Shown: positions 62,621 through 64,000 of the stretch, one piece after another | How the letters are laid out: each line of letters starts with the position of its first letter | Numbering within the stretch: position 1 is the stretch's first letter | NCBI GenBank assembly: GCA_014529385.2 | Contig: CM043962.1 | Coordinates: forward strand, 92,950,180-93,014,179 | Direction: 5' to 3' | Length of the DNA stretch: 64,000 bases | DNA from: Adiantum capillus-veneris | Lineage: Eukaryota > Streptophyta > Polypodiopsida > Polypodiales > Pteridaceae | Notes under the pieces: generated by a model | Told to the model about the DNA's origin: nothing | The model's input: only the letters and a program-made list of their open reading frames with translations | Database searches by the model: none | Made by a program: the position numbers and the translations under genes

Positions 62621-63211
62621 AGACATCCTATGCGTAGGATGTCTATTTGACTTTTTTGGTCTGCAGAGGATGTTTGTTCATTCCAGATCGAATCACCTCA
62701 TCATCAAGAGCTCATATATCAATTTTGAAGCCATTCTAATCAGTTTTGCCCCCAACACCTTCAAGATACACTTTTGGAGCCCAAAAACACCACACATGCT
62801 CTTACAAGCATCAATCCTTGTCCAAATCCAAATCCAAGAGTATAGCCATGTTCCATAGGCCAAGGACTACCCACAAAACAAATCTCATGTCATTTTGATG
62901 AAATAGACATCCTACGCGTAGGATGTCTTCAGCTTAATTTGGACCTTCTGTGCAAAGACTGACATCATGGGAGCCAATACCATGGTGCAAAGAGCCCATA
63001 TACCAATTTTCAACCCATTTGGACTCAATTGCTACCTATGATGGACTTTCTACCCAATTTGTGACCTAAAGCCTGAATCAGCCCAAAAAGCCACTTTTTG
63101 ATATCCAAATCCAAATCCAAGCACATGGCCATGTTCCATGAGCCATGCACTACCAGCATGTCAAGTATCAACTAATTCTGATAAAAAAGACATCCTACGT
63201 GTAGGATGTCT
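62621..63211. repeat. Right cluster of 24-bp palindromes in ~284-bp tandem units
   Basis: Copies at 62621-62644 and 63188-63211 have one base changed near the centre; 62905-62928 is perfect. Spacings are 284 and 283 bp. The spacers are related (both carry CATATA(T/C)CAATTTT and TCCAAATCCAAATCCAAG followed by GGCCATG-type text) but clearly diverged, while the palindrome is nearly unchanged. Confidence 0.95.
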
Positions 63212-63377
63212 AAATGGAAAATTTTGGCGAGATTTGCATTGTGAGCACATGCACAGCTTCACAAGTTCCTTTTAAGCTTTATTTTCAATTTTCAAGTCAT
63301 TTGGATAGTGAAAACTCAGTTTCTCAGCTAATATAAAAAAAAACGCTAACTTCGGACTACTGAGTGCAACAGGATCT

Positions 63378-64000
63378 ATGGCAGCCGCGAAGTCACCGGC
63401 AAAGAAGAAAAGAATGACCATCAAGGATTACCTAGAAGAAGTGGAGCCCTTCGTCATACCAGAAGGAACACTAAAGCCCACAAGCACGTGGATCCAAGAA
63501 GATCTGTTAGAGTCCAACGACCTAAAGATCTACCAAGGAGTATTCAAAGACACTGAAGGCAATGTGATCGAGCTACCAATGCTGCCACGAGAACTCAATG
63601 AGTTCATAAGAAGCAAGATGGCAGGGTACTTGGAGAAGATTGATCTCCACAACTACTTTGAAGCAGTGTCGGCTGGGGTGGACATAAAGAGAGTCTGGGA
63701 GTTTGTGACAACCATCAAAGAAGATGGAGTGGCCAAAGTAACAGATCTACAAGGCAGACCAGAAACAGAAATAATCATCACTGAGCAGGTTGTAGCAGAT
63801 GCACTAGACCTCTCCAACAAGGGGGATAGTGTAACGAAAAGAAGGGATGAGGTTAAGGTGTACAATGAGAAGAAGGGAAATTACACCTTTGAAGATATTT
63901 CCAACCCAAGAGTGGCAATCATGAGCCAATTGTACAACCAATACTTCCACATGTGTACTAAGAGGCCACAAAAGTACAGAATGCCGCCAGGTGCAACTGC
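63378..64000 (+). CDS. Uncharacterised ORF of Tat-type element, open at window end (207+ aa)
   Basis: The ATG at 63378 opens a frame without stops to the last base of the window. The start is basic (MAAAKSPAKKKRMTIKDYLEE), a possible nuclear localisation signal. The rest is mixed charged with DLQGRPETEIIITEQVVADALDL and QLYNQYFHMCTKRPQKYRMP, which recalls the poorly understood 'plant transposon protein' domains of extra ORFs in plant gypsy elements. This is weak and from memory. It directly follows the right palindrome cluster (167 bp after the last copy). In contrast to the gag-protease of the same element it is undamaged. No enzyme motif is visible. Confidence 0.6.
   Translation, partial: MAAAKSPAKKKRMTIKDYLEEVEPFVIPEGTLKPTSTWIQEDLLESNDLKIYQGVFKDTEGNVIELPMLPRELNEFIRSKMAGYLEKIDLHNYFEAVSAGVDIKRVWEFVTTIKEDGVAKVTDLQGRPETEIIITEQVVADALDLSNKGDSVTKRRDEVKVYNEKKGNYTFEDISNPRVAIMSQLYNQYFHMCTKRPQKYRMPPGAT

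Larger units (their letters stand above)
54327..64000 (+). mobile_element. Tat/Athila-type Ty3/gypsy element, 3' part outside window
   Basis: A 943-bp LTR (54327-55269, TGTGACATG...CCAACA) is followed by a primer-binding site matching tRNA-Asp (55271-55288), a 1.7-kb leader with three copies of a 24-bp palindrome, a decayed gag-protease (57021-61699), a second non-coding part with three more palindromes, and an uninterrupted ORF (63378 to the window end). No reverse transcriptase or integrase is in the window; they may lie further right or be absent. tRNA-Asp priming, double CCHC knuckles and an extra ORF point to the Tat/Athila branch. The right LTR was not seen, so the end is open. Confidence 0.75.

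Noticed and set aside
56212-63211. CRISPR-like array of palindromic repeats
   Set aside because: The host is a plant, spacings are 125-284 bp, and the sequence between repeats is itself related, so these are element-internal repeats.

Overview
The window is nuclear DNA of a land plant with a large, transposon-rich genome. The evidence is spliced genes with multi-kilobase introns, plant-type LTR retrotransposons primed by initiator tRNA-Met or tRNA-Asp, a plant F-box/LRR gene and a plant-type TM9SF (nonaspanin) gene. A fern or other large-genome lineage would fit, but the species cannot be fixed from the sequence. Only two host genes are clearly supported: an intact F-box/LRR gene (15441-16697, +) and a complete seven-exon TM9SF gene (22570-30637, -; exon lengths add up to 592 codons plus stop). 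Almost everything else is mobile DNA or simple repeats.

Layout. 1-3253: the 3' LTR, internal region and 5' LTR tail of a pol-less LTR element (family A). 3254-14775: a mosaic of a chromovirus-like Ty3/gypsy family (family B; integrase with chromodomain, Gag, many LTRs) cut by a family A LTR, ending with a small 1.47-kb family B insertion that has its target-site duplication and two tandem LTR tails. 15441-16724: F-box gene. 16725-22569: sparse, with copia relics, CT microsatellites and dispersed repeats. 22570-30637: TM9SF gene; its intron 1 holds a 1,076-bp-period duplication and a 195-bp copy of the gene's own exon 3. 32499-33837: a TIR element flanked by TTAA. 34004-47725: a complete Ty3/gypsy element with TCAAG target duplication, whose 5' LTR was later hit by a young, intact Ty1/copia element (35215-40392, target duplication CAATC, LTRs differing at one base). 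51046-54186: a minus-strand gag-protease LTR element without reverse transcriptase. 54327 to the window end: a large Tat/Athila-type element primed by tRNA-Asp, with a decayed gag-protease frame and a second, uninterrupted ORF that runs off the window.

The most unusual signal is in that last element: a 24-bp palindrome (half-site AGACATCCTACG plus its reverse complement) occurs six times in two clusters, one before gag-protease and one between protease and the second ORF. The sequence between copies has diverged while the palindrome has not. Two other themes recur: elements rearranged before they integrated (a fold-back next to an LTR, and tandem LTR tails inside an intact target duplication), and stop codons in decayed elements that are all one C-to-T (or G-to-A) step from a sense codon, as expected of cytosine methylation and deamination.
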